64,000 bases of DNA from Brachionus manjavacas (Eukaryota; Rotifera; Eurotatoria; Ploima; Brachionidae): positions 62,001 to 126,000 of the forward strand of contig JAHQIY010000047.1 in the NCBI GenBank assembly GCA_019054805.1, in the 5' to 3' direction. Below are positions 1 to 12,100 of the stretch, piece after piece; position 1 is the first letter of the stretch; each line of letters begins with the position of its first letter. A program made the translations under genes and the position numbers. The notes below the pieces were generated by a model. That model had not been told where the DNA came from, did not search any database, and saw only the letters and a program-made list of their open reading frames with translations.

Positions 1-1868
1 CACCATTATTTTCACTCTTATTTTCACACATATTTTCACCATTATTTTCAATCTCATTTTCACTTTTTTTTCACACTTGTTTTCACTATTTTTCACTCTT
101 ATTTTCTCACTTATTTTCAGTCATATTTTCACACAAAGTTTCACTCTTATATTCACACATATTTTCACCATTATTATCACTCTTATTTTCAGTATTATTT
201 TCACTCTTATTTTCAGTCTTATTTTGACTCTTATTTTCACTCTTATTTTCACACTTATTTTCGGTCTTATTTTCACGCAAAGTTTCACTATTATTTTCAC
301 TCTTATTGTCACACTTATTTTCAGTCATATTTTCACACAAAGTTTGACTCTCATTTTCAGTCTTATTTTCAGTCTTATTTTCACTCTTATTTTCACACTT
401 ATTTTCAGTCATATTTTCACACTTATTTTCAGTCATATTTTCACACAAAGTTTCACTATTATTTTCACATAAAGTTTCACTCTTTTATTCACACATATTT
501 TCACCATTATTTTCACTCTTATTTACACATTTATTTTCACTTTTTTTCACACTTGTTTTATCTTTTTTTCACACTTATTTTCACTCTTATTCACACACTT
601 TTTTTTTGTCATATTTTCACACAAAGTTTCACTCTTATTTTCACAAAAAGTTTCGCTCTTATTTTCACACTTTTTTTCACTCTTATTTTCACACTTATTT
701 TTACTCTTATTTTCAGACTAATTTTCACCATTATTTTCAATCTTATTTTTACACATGTTTTCTTTTTTTTTTCACACTTATTTTCACTCTTATTTTGATT
801 CTTATTTTCACACTTATTTTCACTCTTATTTTCACGCTTATTTTCACACTTATTTTTACTCTTATTTTCACACTAATTTTCACCATTATTTTCACACAAA
901 GTCTCAGTCATTTTTTCACACAAAGTTTCACTCTTATTTTCACACTTATTTTCACTCTTAATTTCACTCTTATTTTTTCTCTTATTTTCACACTTATTTT
1001 CACACAAAGTTTCATTATTATTTTCACCATTATTTTCAGTCTTATTTTCACTTTTTTTTCACACTTGTTTTCACTCTTATTTTCACTCTTATTTTCACAC
1101 TTATTTTCAGTCTTATTTTCACACAAAGTTTCACTATTATTTTCACCATTATTTTCACTCTTATTTTCACTTTTTTTTCACACTTGTTTTAAACTTTTTT
1201 TCCACACTTATTTTCACTCTTATTTTCACACTAATTTTCACCATTATTTTCAATCTTATTTTCACTTTTTTTTCACACTTGTTTTCACTTTTTTTTCACT
1301 CTTATTTTCACTCTTATTTTCACACTTATTTTCAGTCTTATTTTCACACAAAGTTTCACTATTATTTTCACTCTTATTTTCACTCTTATTTTCACACTTA
1401 TTTTCAGTCTTATTTTCACACAAAGTTTCACTATTATTTTCACTCTTATTTTCACTCTTATTTTCACACATATTTTCACCATTATTTTCACTCTTATTTT
1501 CACTTTTTTTTCACACTTGTTTTCACTTTTTTTTCAATCTTATTTTCACTCTTATTTTCACACTTATTTTCAGTCTTATTTTCACACAAAGTTTCTCTAT
1601 TATTTTCACTCTTATTTTCACTCTTATTTTCACTCTTATTTTCACACTTATTTGCAGTCTTATTTTCACACAAAGTTTCACCATTATTTTCACTCTTATT
1701 TTCACACTTATTTTCACTCTTATTTTCACACTTATTTTCAGTCTTATTTTCACACAAAGTTACACTCTTATTTTCACACAAAGTTTCAGTCTTATTTTCC
1801 CACTAATTTTCACCATTTTTTTAATCTTATTTTCACACTTATTTTATCTTTTTTTTCACACTTATTTT
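1..1868 (+). repeat. 12-bp minisatellite array (TTTTCAC family), left-truncated by the window
   Basis: Tandem 12-mers of the form TTTTCACTCTTA, with variants ending CACTTA, AGTCTTA, CCATTA, CTATTA and ACAAAG. An 11-mer (TTTTCACTTTT) recurs before a TTTTCACACTTG unit and shifts the register. The array stops abruptly at ...TTATTTTCG, and the 48-bp family begins at the next base; the same junction recurs at 26146/26147. Long open frames here come from the stop-free monomer. Confidence 0.97.
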
Positions 1869-3090
1869 CGTTACAAGGTGTCAAGGTCACGAGAACTTAA
1901 GGTCAGTTTGACTCGAGGTTAAAGGTGGCAAGGTCACTTGGAACCAAGATCATAAGAACTAAAGGTTAGTTTGACTCGAGGTTACAAGGTGTCAAGGTCA
2001 CGAGAACTAAAGGTCAGTTTGACTCGAGGTTACAAGGTGTCAAGGTCACGAGAACTTAAGGTCAGTTTGACTCGAGGTTAAAGGTGACAAGGTCATTTGG
2101 AACCAAGATCATAAGAACTAAAGGTTAGTTTGACTCGAGGTTACAAGATGTCAAGGTTGCGAGAACTTAATTTCAGTTTGACTCGAGGTTACAAGGTGTC
2201 AAGGTCACGAGAACTTAAGGTCAGTTTGACTCGAGGTTACATCGTGTCAAGGTCAAGATAAATTAAGGTCAGTTTGACTCGAGATTACAAGGTGTCAAGG
2301 TCAAGAGAAATTAAGGTCAGTTTGACTCGAGGTTACATCGTGTCAAGGTCAAGAGAAATTAAGGTCAGTTTGACTCGAGGTTACAAGGTGTCAAGGTCTG
2401 ATGGAATCAAGTCTCAAGAAATTAAGGTCAGTTTGACTCACAGTCACAAGGTGACAAGGTCACATGGAACCAAGATCATAAAAACTTAAGGTCAGTTTGA
2501 CTCGAGGTTACAATCTGTCAAGGTCACGAGAACTTAAGGTCAGTTTGACTCGAGGTTACAAGGTCTCAAGGTCACGAGAACTTAAGGTCAGTTTGACTCG
2601 AGGTTACAAGGTGTCAAGGTCACGAGAACTTAAGGTCTATTTGAATCGAAGTAACAAGGTGCTAAGTTCACATGGAATCAGGTCACGAAAAATTATTGTC
2701 AGTTTGACTCGCAGTTACAAGGTCACAAGATCACAATCGATTCATGAGTAATTTAGGTCAGTTTGACTCGCTGTAACATGGTGTCAAGGTAATAAGGACA
2801 CGAGAACTTAAGGTCAGTTTGACTCGAGGTTACAACTTTAGGTCAGATCACGAGTTTTTTGGTCACTTTGACTCGAAGTAACAAAATGTCAAGTTCACAT
2901 GGAATCAGGTCTCAAGAGATTAAGGTCAGTTTGACTCACAGTCACAAGGTGACAAGGTCACATGGAACCAAGATCATAAGAACTTAAGATCAGTTTGGCT
3001 CGAGGTTACAAGGTGTCAAGGTCACGAGAACTTAAGGTCAGTTTGACTCGAGGTTACAAGGTGTCAAGGTTACGAGAACTTGATTCCATC
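1869..3090 (+). repeat. 48/64-bp AAGGTCA-rich satellite, direct block, copy 1
   Basis: Units run AAGGTCAGTTTGACTCGAGG, then TTACAAGGTGTCAAGGTCAC, then GAGAACTT (48 bp). Longer 64-bp units carry an extra 16 bp (a CATGGAACCAAGATCA type stretch) after AAGGTCA. Many units contain CTCGAG. The block ends at GAACTTGATTCCATC, where the inverted 12-mer starts; the same junction occurs at 27325. No gene is seen. Confidence 0.95.
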
Positions 3091-3620
3091 AGTGAAACTT
3101 TGTGTGAAAATAAGACTGAAAATAAGAGTGAAAAATAAGTGTGAAAAAAAGTGAAAACAAGTGTAAAAAAGTGAAAATAAGAGTGAAAATAAGAGTGAAA
3201 ATAAGTGTGAAAAAAGTGAAAACAAGTGTAAAAAAGTGAAAATAAGAGTGAAAATAATGGTGAAAATATGTGTGAATATAAGAGTGAAACTTCGTGTGAA
3301 AAATAAGACTGAAAATAAGTGTGAAAATAGGAGTGAAAATAAGTGTGAAAAAAGGTGAAAACAAGTGTGAAAAAAAGTGAAAATAAGAGTGAAAATAAGA
3401 GTGAAAATAAGTGTGAAAAAAAGTGAAAACAAGTGTGAAAAAAAGTGAAAATAAGAGTGAAAATAATGGTGAAAAATATGTGTGAATATAAGAGTGAAAC
3501 TTTGTGTGAAAATATGACTGAAAATAAGTGTGAAAAATAAGAGTGAAAAATAATAGTGAAAATATGTGTAAAAATATGTGTGAAAATAAGAGTGAAAATA
3601 AGAGTGAAAATAATAGTGAA
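3091..3620 (-). repeat. 12-bp minisatellite, inverted block, copy 1
   Basis: Units read GTGAAAATAAGA on the plus strand, the reverse complement of the main array. Compared with the matching block at 27326-27853 there are many one-base differences in A-runs (for example GAAAAATAAG against GAAAATAAG, and A7 against A8). These are either real slippage or consensus errors. Confidence 0.95.
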
Positions 3621-4243
3621 ATCTTATTCGAGGAGTTTTTCGAATATCAGAGCTAGAGAAAATATTCTTCCGATAGATAAAATAAATACAGTGAGAGCAA
3701 GGTTCTGCAAGGATTAAAATATTCTTTTAAGGATAAAGTTAATTTATTGTGTAAATTAATTTTATGGAGTTTTTCTAAATATCAAAGCTTGAGTAAGAAT
3801 TCTTCCGATAGATAAAAATAAAAAAAGTTAGTGCAAGGTTCTGCAACGATTAAAAAATTCTTTTAAGTATTAAATTAATTTTATTCGAGGAGTTTTGCCA
3901 ATTATCAGAGCTAGAGAAAGAATTCTTCCGATTGAAAACTTTAAAACAGTGAGGGCAAGGTTCTGCAACGATAAAAATATTCTTTAAAGAATTAAATTAA
4001 TTTATTGAAGAGGTTTTTCTAAATGTTAGAGTTAGAGAGAGAATTTTTCCGATAGATAACATTAAAACAGTAGTGACAAGGCTCAGCAATGATTTAAATA
4101 TTCTTTTAAGAATTTAATTAAATTATTGGAGGAATTTTTCTGAATATCAAAGCAACAGAAAGACTTTTTTTATAACATAAAAAAAGTTAGGGCAAGGTTC
4201 TGCAATGATTTTTTAATTCTTATATTATTTATAATAATTTTTT
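3621..4243 (+). repeat. 121-bp satellite, about 5 units, forward orientation, copy 1
   Basis: Each unit contains TTATTCGAGGAGTTTTTCTA, then TCAGAGCTAGAGAAAG, then TTCTTCCGATAGATAAC, then AGGGCAAGGTTCTGCAACGA, and ends with ATTCTTTTAAGAATT. The block length (623 bp) and flanks match 27854-28473 (620 bp). It runs directly into the inverted 48-bp family at CATGACCTTGACACC. Confidence 0.93.
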
Positions 4244-4930
4244 CATGACCTTGACACCAAGTTACTGCGAGTCAAAATGACCTTAATTTCTTGTTCCTTG
4301 ATTCGAAGTGACTTTGACACCTTTTTACCTCGATTTTTTTGTGAATCGATTCCATATAACCTAGTCATCTTCTAACTAAGAGTCAAACTGACCTTATTTT
4401 CCCCTGATCTTGATTCCATGTGACCTTGACACCATGTAATAGCGAGTCAAACAGACCTAAATTACTCATGAATCGATTCCAAGTGACCTTGTGCCTTGTA
4501 ACAACGGGTCAAACTGACCATAATTTTTCGTGACCTGATTCCAAGTGACCTTGTGACCTTGTTACCTCGAGTCAAACTGACCTTAGTTCTCGTGATCCTT
4601 ATTCAATTTGACCTTGACTCCTTGTTACTTCGAGTCAAACTTTTCTAAAGTTTTTTTGCTCTTGATTTCATCTGACCTAGACACCTTGTTACCTCTGGTC
4701 AAAGTGACCTTAATTTTTTGTGAATCGATTCCATATAACCTAGTCATATTCTAACTAAGAGTCAAACTGACCTTAAGTTCTCGTGAATCGATAGTGATCT
4801 TGTGACCTTGTAACTGCGAGTCAAACTGACCATAATTTTTCGTGACCTGATTCCATGTGAACTTAGCACCTTGTTACTTCGATTCAAATAGACCTAAAAT
4901 TCTTGAGACTTGATTCCATCAGACTTTGAC
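4244..4930 (-). repeat. 48/64-bp satellite, inverted block, copy 1
   Basis: The plus strand reads TGACCTTGACACC, GAGTCAAACTGACCTTA and so on, the reverse complement of the AAGGTCA family. It is 687 bp long, the same length as 28474-29160, and the two are closely similar throughout. At 4930/4931 the family turns to direct orientation. Confidence 0.94.
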
Positions 4931-6158
4931 AAGATCAGTTTGACTCACAGTCACAAGGTGACAAGGTCACATGGAACAAAGTTCATAAGAACTTAAGATC
5001 AGTTTGGCTCGAGGTTACAAGGTGTCAAGGCCTGATGGAATCAAGTCTCAAGAAATTTAGGTCTATTTGAATCGAAGTAACAAGGTGCTAAGTTCACATG
5101 GAATCAGGTCACGAAAAATTATGCAGTTACAAGGTCACAAGATCACAATCGATTCATGAGTAATTTAGGTCTATTTGAATCGACCTCACAGTCACAAAGT
5201 GACAAGGTCACATGGAACCAAGATCATAAGAACTTAAGGTCAGTTTGACTCGAGGTTACAAGGTGTCAAGGTCACGAGAACTTAAGGTCAGTTTGACTCG
5301 AGGTTACAAGGTGTCAAGGTCACGAGAACTTAAGGTCAGTTTGACTCGAGGTTACAAGGTGTCAAGGTCACGAGAACTTAAGGTCAGTTTGACTCGAGGT
5401 TACAAGGTGTCAAGGTCACGAGAACTTAAGGTCAGTTTGACTCGAGGTTACAAGGTGTCAAGGTCTGATGGAATCAAGTCTCAAGAAATTTAGGTCTATT
5501 TGAATCGAAGTAACAAGGTGCTAAGTTCACATGGAATCAGGTCACGAAAAATTATTGTCAGTTTGACTCAAGGTCACGAGAACTTAAGGTCAGTTTGACT
5601 CGAGGTTACAAGGTGTCAAGGTCTGATGGAATCAAGTCTCAAGAAATTAAGGTCAGTTTGACTCACAGTCACAAGGTGACAAGGTCACATGGAACCAAGA
5701 TCATAAAAACTTAAGGTCAGTTTGACTCGAGGTTACAATCTGTCAAGGTCACGAGAACTTAAGGTCAGTTTGACTCGAGGTTACAAGGTCTCAAGGTCAC
5801 GAGAACTTAAGGTCAGTTTGACTCGAGGTTACAAGGTGTCAAGGTCACGAGAACTTAAGGTCTATTTGAATCGAAGTAACAAGGTGCTAAGTTCACATGG
5901 AATCAGGTCACGAAAAATTATTGTCAGTTTGACTCGCAGTTACATGGTCACAAGATCACAATCGATTCATGAGTAATTTAGGTCAGTTTGACTCGCAGTT
6001 ACAAGGTGTCAAGGTAATATGGAATCAAGATCAGGAGAAATTAAGGTCAGTTCGACGCGCAGTTACAAATTTAGGTCAGATCACGAGTTTTTTGGTCACT
6101 TTGACTCGAAGTAACAAAATTTCAAGTTCACATGGAATCAGGTCTCAAGAAATTAAGG
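4931..6158 (+). repeat. 48/64-bp satellite, direct block, copy 1 (second part)
   Basis: It holds a mixture of 48-bp and 64-bp units. Positions 5230-5470 hold five consecutive near-identical 48-bp units, where the paralogous block near 29475-29650 has four, so copy number has changed since duplication. It ends at GGTCTCAAGAAATTAAGG, followed at once by the 12-mer array. Confidence 0.94.
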
Positions 6159-9100
6159 TTATTTTCACACATATTTTCACCATTATTTTCACTCTTATTT
6201 TCACTTTTTTTTCACACTTGTTTTCACTTTTTTTTCACACTTATTTTCAGTCTTATTTTCACACATATTTTCACCATTATTTTCACTCTTATTTTCACTT
6301 TTTTTTCACACTTGTTTTCACTTTTTTTTCACACTTATTTTCACTCTTATTTTCACACTTATTTTCACTCTTATTTTCACACATATTTTCACCATTATTT
6401 TCACTCTTATTTTCACTTTTTTTTCACACTTGTTTTCACTTTTTTTTCACTCTTATTTTCACTTTTTTTTCACACTTGTTTTCACTTTTTTTTTACACTT
6501 ATTTTCACTCTTATTTTCACACATATTTTCACCATTATTTTCACCCTTATTTTCACACATATTTTCACCATTATTTTCAATCTCATTTTCACTTTTTTTT
6601 CACACTTGTTTTCACTTTTTTTTCACTCTTATTTTCACTCTTATTTTAACCATTATTTTCACTCTTATTTTCACACATATTTTCACCATTATTTTCACTC
6701 TTGTTTTCACTACACTTTTCACTCTTATTTTCACTCTTATTTTCACACTTATTTACAGTCATATTTTCACACAAAGTTTCACTCTTATATTCACACATAT
6801 TTTCACCATTATTTTCACTCTTATTTTCACTTTTTTTTCACTCTTATTTTCACTTTTTTTTCACGCTTATTTTCACTCTTATTTTCACACATATTTTCAC
6901 CATTATTTTCACCCTTATTTTCACACATATTTTCACCATTATTTTCAATCTCATTTTCACTTTTTTTTCACACTTGTTTTCACTTTTTTTTCACTCTTAT
7001 TTTCACTCTTATTTTAACCATTATTTTCACTCTTATTTTCACACATATTTTCACCATTATTTTCACTCTTGTTTTCACTTTTTTTTCACACTTGTTTTCA
7101 CTTTTTTTTCACTCTTATTTTCACTCTTATTTTCACACTTATTTACAGTCATATTTTCACACAAAGTTTCACTCTTATATTCACACATATTTTCACCATT
7201 ATTTTCACTCTTATTTTCACTTTTTTTTCACTCTTATTTTCACTTTTTTTTCACGCTTATTTTCACTCTTATTTTCACACTTATTTTCAGTCTTATTTTC
7301 ACACATAGTTTCACTATTATTTTCAATCTCATTTTCACTTTTTTTTCACACTTATTTTCACTCTTATTTTCACACTTATTTTCAGTCTTATTTTCACACA
7401 TAGTTTCACTCTTATTTTCACTTTTTTTTCACACTTATTTTCACTCTTATTTTCACACTTATTTTCACTTTTTTTTCACACTTATTTTCACTCTTATTTT
7501 CACACTTATTTTCACTCTTATTTTCACACTTATTTTCACTCTTATTTTCACTTTTTTTTCACACTTGTTTTCACTTTTTTTTCACTCTTATTTTCACACT
7601 TATTTTCAGTCATATTTTAACACAAAGTTTCACTCTTATATTCACACATATTTTCACCATTATTTTCACTCTTATTTTCACTTTTTTTTCACTCTTATTT
7701 TCACTCTTATTTTCACACATATTTTCACTATTATTTTCACTCTTATTTTCACACTTATTTACAGTCATATTTTCACACAAAGTTTCACTCTTATATTCAC
7801 ACATATTTTCACCATTATTTTCACTCTTATTTTCACTTTTTTTTCACTCTTATTTTCACTTTTTTTTCACGCTTATTTTCACTCTTATTTTCACACTTAT
7901 TTTCAGTCTTATTTTCACACATAGTTTCACTATTATTTTCACTCTTATTTTCACTTTTTTTTCACACTTGTTTTCACTTTTTTTTCACTATTATTTTCAC
8001 ACTTATTTTCAGTCATATTTTAACACAAAGTTTCACTCTTATATTCACACATATTTTCACCATTATTTTCACTCTTATTTTCACTTTTTTTTCACTCTTA
8101 TTTTCACTCTTATTTTCACACATATTTTCACTATTATTTTCAATCTCATTTTCACTTTTTTTTCACTCTTATTTTCACTCTTATTTTCACACTTATTTTC
8201 AGTCATATTTTAACACAAAGTTTCACTCTTATATTCACACATATTTTCACCATTATTTTCACACTTATTTTCACTCTTATTTTCACACTTATTTTCAGTC
8301 TTATTTTCACACAATGTTTCACTCTTATATTCACACATATTTTCACCATTATTTTCACTTTTTTTTCACACTTGTTTTCACTTTTTTTTCACACTTATTT
8401 TCACTCTTATTTTCACACTTATTTTCAGTCATATTTTCACACATAGTTTCACTATTATTTTCAATCTCATTTTCACTTTTTTTTCACACTTGTTTTCACT
8501 TTTTTTTCACTCTTATTTTCACACTTATTTTCAGTCATATTTTAACACTTATTTTCAGTCATATTTTCACACATAGTTTCACTATTATTTTCAATCTCAT
8601 TTTCACTTTTTTTTCACACTTGTTTTCACTTTTTTTTCACTCTTATTTTCACACTTATTTTCAGTCATATTTTAACACAAAGTTTCACTCTTATATTCAC
8701 ACATATTTTCACCATTATTTTCACTCTAATTTTCACTTTTTTTTCACTCTTATTTTCACTCTTATTTTCACACATATTTTCACCATTATTTTCACTCTTA
8801 TTTTCACACATATTTTCACCATTATTTTCACTCTTATTTTCACTTTTTTTTCACTCTTATTTTCACACTTATTTTCAGTCATATTTTAACACAAAGTTTC
8901 ACTCTTATATTCACACATATTTTCACCATTATTTTCACTCTTATTTTCACTTTTTTTTCTCTTATTTTCACTCTTATTTTCACACATATTTTCACCATTA
9001 TTTTCACTCTTATTTTCACACATATTTTCACCATTATTTTCACTCTTATTTTCACACATATTATCACCATTTTTTTCACTCTTATTTTCTTTTTTTTTTC

Positions 9101-12100
9101 ACACTTGTTTTCACTTTTTTTTCACACTTATTTTCACTCTTATTTTCACACTTATTTTCAGTCATATTTTCACACAAAGTTTCACTCTTATATTCACACA
9201 TATTTTCACCATTATTTTCACACATATTTTCACCATTATTTTCACTCTTATTTTCACTTTTTTTTCACTCTTATTTTGACTCTTATTTTCACACTTATTT
9301 TCACCATTATTTTCACTCTTATTTTCACTTTTTTTTCACTCTTATTTTGACTCTTATTTTCACACTTATTTTCAGTCATATTTTCACACAAAGTTTCACT
9401 CTTATATTCACACATATTTTCACCATCATTTTCACACATATTTTCACCATTATTTTCACTCTTATTTTCACTTTTTTTTCACTCTTATTTTCACTTTTTT
9501 TTCACACTTGTTTTCACTTTTTTTTCACTCTTATTTTCACACTTATTTTCAGTCATATTTTAACACAAAGTTTCACTCTTATATTCACACATATTTTCAC
9601 CATTATTTTCACTCTTATTTTCACACATATTTTCACTATTATTTTCAATCTCATTTTCACTTTTTTTTCACTCTTATTTTCACTCTTATTTTCACACTTA
9701 TTTTCAGTCATATTTTAACACAAAGTTTCACTCTTATATTCACACATATTTTCACCATTATTTTCACACTTATTTTCACTCTTATTTTCACCATTATTTT
9801 CAATCTCATTTTCACTTTTTTTTCACACTTGTTTTCACTTTTTTTTCACACTTATTTTCACTCTTATTTTCAGTCATATTTTCACACATAGTTTCACTAT
9901 TATTTTCAATCTCATTTTCACTTTTTTTTCACACTTGTTTTCACTTTTTTTTCACACTTATTTTCACTCTTATTTTCACTCTTATTTTCACACATATTTT
10001 CACCATTATTTTCAATCTTATTTTCACACATATTTTCACCATTATTTTCAATCTCATTTTCACTTTTTTTTCACACTTGTTTTCACTTTTTTTTCACTCT
10101 TATTTTCACACTTATTTTCACTCTTATTTTCACACTTATTTTCAGTCATATTTTAACACAAAGTTTCACTCTTATATTCACACATATTTTCACCATTATT
10201 TTCACACTTATTTTCACTCTTATTTTCACACTTATTTTCAGTCTTATTTTCACACATAGTTTCACTATTATTTTCAATCTCATTTTCACTTTTTTTTCAC
10301 TCTTATTTTCACTCTTATTTTCACACTTATTTTCAGTCATATTTTAACACAAAGTTTCACTCTTATATTCACACATATTTTCACCATTATTTTCACACTT
10401 ATTTTCACTCTTATTTTCACACTTATTTTCAGTCTTATTTTCACACATAGTTTCACTATTATTTTCAATCTCATTTTCACTTTTTTTTCACTCTTATTTT
10501 CACTCTTATTTTCACACTTATTTTCAGTCATATTTTCACACAATGTTTCACTCTTATATTCACACATATTTTCACCATTATTTTCACTTTTTTTTCACAC
10601 TTGTTTTCACTTTTTTTTCACACTTATTTTCACTCTTATTTTCACACTTATTTTCAGTCATATTTTCACACATAGTTTCACTATTATTTTCAATCTCATT
10701 TTCACTTTTTTTTCACACTTGTTTTCACTTTTTTTTCACTCTTATTTTCACACTTATTTTCAGTCATATTTTAACACAAAGTTTCACTCTTATATTCACA
10801 CATATTTTCACCATTATTTTCACTCTTATTTTCACTTTTTTTTCACTCTTATTTTCACACATATTTTCACCATTATTTTCACTCTTATTTTCACACATAT
10901 TTTCACCATTATTTTCACTCTTATTTTCACTTTTTTTTCACTCTTATTTTCACACTTATTTTCAGTCATATTTTAACACAAAGTTTCACTCTTATATTCA
11001 CACATATTTTCACCATTATTTTCACTCTTATTTTCACTTTTTTTTCTCTCTTATTTTCACTCTTATTTTCACACATATTTTCACCATTATTTTCACTCTT
11101 ATTTTCACACATATTTTCACCATTATTTTCACTCTTATTTTCACACATATTTTCACCATTATTTTCACTCTTATTTTCACTTTTTTTTCACACTTGTTTT
11201 CACTTTTTTTTCACACTTATTTTCACTCTTATTTTCACACTTATTTTCAGTCATATTTTCACACAAAGTTTCACTCTTATATTCACACATATTTTCACCA
11301 TTATTTTCACACATATTTTCACCATTATTTTCACTCTTATTTTCACTTTTTTTTCACTCTTATTTTGACTCTTATTTTCACACTTATTTTCAGTCATATT
11401 TTCACACAAAGTTTCATTCTTATATTCACACATATTTTCACCATCATTTTCACTCTTATTTTCACTTTTTTTTCACTCTTATTTTCACTTTTTTTTCACA
11501 CTTATTTTCACTCTTATTTTCACACTTATTTTCAGTCTTATTTTCACACATAGTTTCACTATTATTTTCACTCTTATTTTCACTTTTTTTTCACACTTGT
11601 TTTCACTTTTTTTTCACTCTTATTTTCACACTTATTTTCAGTCATATTTTAACACAAAGTTTCACTCTTATATTCACACATATTTTCACCATTATTTTCA
11701 CTCTTATTTTCACTTTTTTTTCACTCTTATTTTCACTCTTATTTTCACACATATTTTCACTATTATTTTCAATCTCATTTTCACTTTTTTTTCACTCTTA
11801 TTTTCACTCTTATTTTCACACTTACTTTCAGTGATATTTTAACACAAAGTTTCACTCTTATATTCACACATATTTTCACCATTATTTTCACACTTATTTT
11901 CACTCTTATTTTCACCATTATTTTCAATCTCATTTTCACTTTTTTTTCACACTTGTTTTCACTTTTTTTTCACACTTATTTTCACTCTTATTTTCAGTCA
12001 TATTTTCACACATAGTTTCACTATTATTTTCAATCTCATTTTCACTTTTTTTTCACACTTGTTTTCACTTTTTTTTCACACTTATTTTCACTCTTATTTT

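Noticed and set aside
5245..5493. Open frames with GYKVSRSRELKVSLTR repeats in the 48-bp family
   Set aside because: 48 is a multiple of 3, so the frame is carried through identical units. It ends as soon as 64-bp variants interrupt. No sign of a gene.
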